DNA of 64,000 nucleotides from Lewinellaceae bacterium (GTDB lineage Bacteria; Bacteroidota; Bacteroidia; Chitinophagales; Saprospiraceae). The position numbers were made by a program, and so were the translations under genes. Under the pieces are notes generated by a model. The model was not told where the DNA came from. It was given only the letters and a program-made list of their open reading frames with translations, and did not search any database. The DNA lies in contig JACJYA010000012.1 of the NCBI GenBank assembly GCA_020636315.1, positions 124,001-188,000 on the forward strand, read 5' to 3'. Below are positions 62,932 to 64,000 of the stretch, piece after piece (the stretch's first letter is position 1; every line of letters begins with the position of its first letter).

Positions 62932-64000
62932 ATGGGCTGGCATCATTCCATAGCGCTACTTTCCTTATCCCTTTCGTTTGTCGTATTGCTGGGTTTATGG
63001 TTCTTTTTGATAATAAAGGCCATTTTTCCTTATGGCCAGCTCCGGTTTTCGAAGGGGTTATTACAGTTTTTGTTGATAGGGTTCTTTACGGGCCTGTTCG
63101 TAGTCCGGAACCATTCTGCTTTCCCACAGAAACACCGGCTGTATTATGATGAGGATGTGTATGCCAATATATCGGCTAATATCCTGAAGGGGTATGGAGG
63201 AAAGGTCACTGAACTATATACTGAGAACGAAAAAGAAGTCCGGCCCTACAAATGGCCGCTTGGGTTTCCGGTTGGGATGGCCCCCTTTGTGGCTGCTTTG
63301 GGCCCGGAGGAAGGGCCCGTTCTGTTCAATGAATGTTGCATTGCCCTTTGCTTACTGATCCTGGCAGGAATAGCGGCCCGGCTGGCTTCTAACCTGTATG
63401 CCGGGTATTTTGTTTTGCTGTTTTTCGGCTTTCATCCCATTGTGGGCAACTGGGCCCGGGCCGGGTCATCAGAACCACTGGCGCTTCTGTTAGTTCTGTT
63501 GTTCTTGTTTGCTGTCGTTGAAAGTGCTTACCGAAAGAAAAGAGGAGATGGATTGGCGCCTGCCTGGACGGCAGCCGCCTGCATCGCAGGGGGCATAGCC
63601 TTGCATGTCAGGCTGGAAAACATATTAATTCTCATTCCTCTTATCCTGGCCTTCAAAAAATGTAGCTTCCGCTTTTCCAGGGTTCACTTTTTTCTGCTTT
63701 TTCTGACGATCCCGTTGCTTTTGTTAAGCTATGGTTGCCACCTGCTTAGCCTCGGGAAGTATTACATGGCAGATATTCCGGAATCAAGTTTTTCCCTGTC
63801 TTATTTTTCAAATAATCTGATGGTTAACCGGGCTTTCTGGCTCCGGTACAGCCCCTTTTATTTTGTCCTTTTCGGTGCGCTGATGCTGCTGTTGTATCTT
63901 GGGAATTACCGGAAGGCCGGCCCTTTGGACCCAACTCTGACAGCAGCGGCCTTTTCCGTTCCTGTTGTTCATTTCTTTATATTATTGTTCTATTCGGTAG
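62932..64000 (+). CDS. GT-C (PMT/ArnT-like) multi-spanning glycosyltransferase, 3' end outside window
   Basis: From ATG at 62932 the frame stays open to the window end (356 codons visible). The N-terminal helix (LSLSFVVLLGLWFFLIIKAI) is followed by a loop with the acidic catalytic motif YYDEDVYANISANIL, typical of GT-C enzymes using polyprenyl-phosphate sugars, then at least seven more membrane helices. It forms an operon with the GT2 gene 13 bases upstream. Products could be glycosylated surface proteins or lipids. It is divergent from the radical SAM cluster; a link is possible but not shown. Confidence 0.82.
   Translation, partial: MGWHHSIALLSLSLSFVVLLGLWFFLIIKAIFPYGQLRFSKGLLQFLLIGFFTGLFVVRNHSAFPQKHRLYYDEDVYANISANILKGYGGKVTELYTENEKEVRPYKWPLGFPVGMAPFVAALGPEEGPVLFNECCIALCLLILAGIAARLASNLYAGYFVLLFFGFHPIVGNWARAGSSEPLALLLVLLFLFAVVESAYRKKRGDGLAPAWTAAACIAGGIALHVRLENILILIPLILAFKKCSFRFSRVHFFLLFLTIPLLLLSYGCHLLSLGKYYMADIPESSFSLSYFSNNLMVNRAFWLRYSPFYFVLFGALMLLLYLGNYRKAGPLDPTLTAAAFSVPVVHFFILLFYSV

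Noticed and set aside
1..64000. tRNA, rRNA or CRISPR loci
   Set aside because: No cloverleaf-like GTTCRANNC blocks with matching acceptor stems, no rRNA blocks and no regular repeat-spacer array were seen by eye.

Overview
The window looks like the chromosome of a gliding, type IX secreting Bacteroidota, most like Saprospiria (Lewinella/Phaeodactylibacter type). The evidence is a PorP/SprF homologue, two giant proteins with gliding-motility-type C-terminal sorting domains, two further proteins with type A sorting domains, LytTR/LytS-style two-component proteins, a eukaryote-like class Ia ribonucleotide reductase and Bacteroidota-style promoters without clear Shine-Dalgarno sequences. No rRNA, tRNA, CRISPR array or complete insertion sequence was seen. 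Taxonomy is inferred from gene content only.

Layout. 1-3.4 kb: the end of a LytTR response regulator and a secreted seven-repeat propeller protein. 3.4-12 kb: an eroded zone with two short inverted-repeat elements, a multiply frameshifted LytS-type kinase, an AT-rich frameshifted GH16 glycosidase with FG-GAP repeats, and a frameshifted secreted protein. 12-18 kb: CorA transporter, a cluster of DnaA-box-like sites, then nrdB-nrdA. 18-21.4 kb: a barrel/thrombospondin-3 outer membrane protein, a GH20 hexosaminidase remnant and an aspartylglucosaminidase. 21.8-33.5 kb: PorP/SprF followed by adhesin-like proteins of 2228 and 1158 residues. 33.8-37.4 kb: fatty acid beta-oxidation pair (fadN-fadA type). 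37.7-40.3 kb: ExbB-ExbD-ExbD-TonB operon. 40.8-46.5 kb: folC, an envelope-stress-like cluster (BrkB/YihY, small protein, holin III, YtxH), an XRE regulator, a cysteine-less thioredoxin-fold protein and an ECF sigma factor. 47-54.5 kb: TPR-SH3 protein, NmrA-like oxidoreductase, lamin-tail T9SS protein and a TPR-LuxR regulator.

54.6-62.0 kb is the most unusual part. Seven genes on the minus strand encode four different radical SAM/SPASM enzymes, two small PqqD/RRE-like proteins, and a Tat-exported seven-bladed WD40 protein. That protein ends in a CxC-repeat segment followed by a 38-residue tail with 16 tyrosines in YYYTK-type repeats. This reads as a peptide/protein maturation system in which a folded propeller carries a radical-SAM-modified repetitive tail out of the cell. 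The layout resembles the His-Xaa-Ser (Hxs) idea of paired maturases plus a repeat protein, but the repeats and carrier differ and I do not recognise it as a described system. Divergently, a GT2 and a GT-C glycosyltransferase begin and run off the window end.

Several short palindromic or terminal-inverted-repeat elements (at about 3.4, 3.8, 12.5, 33.6, 45.2 and 52.3 kb) punctuate intergenic spaces. One appears to supply the start codon of a secreted protein.
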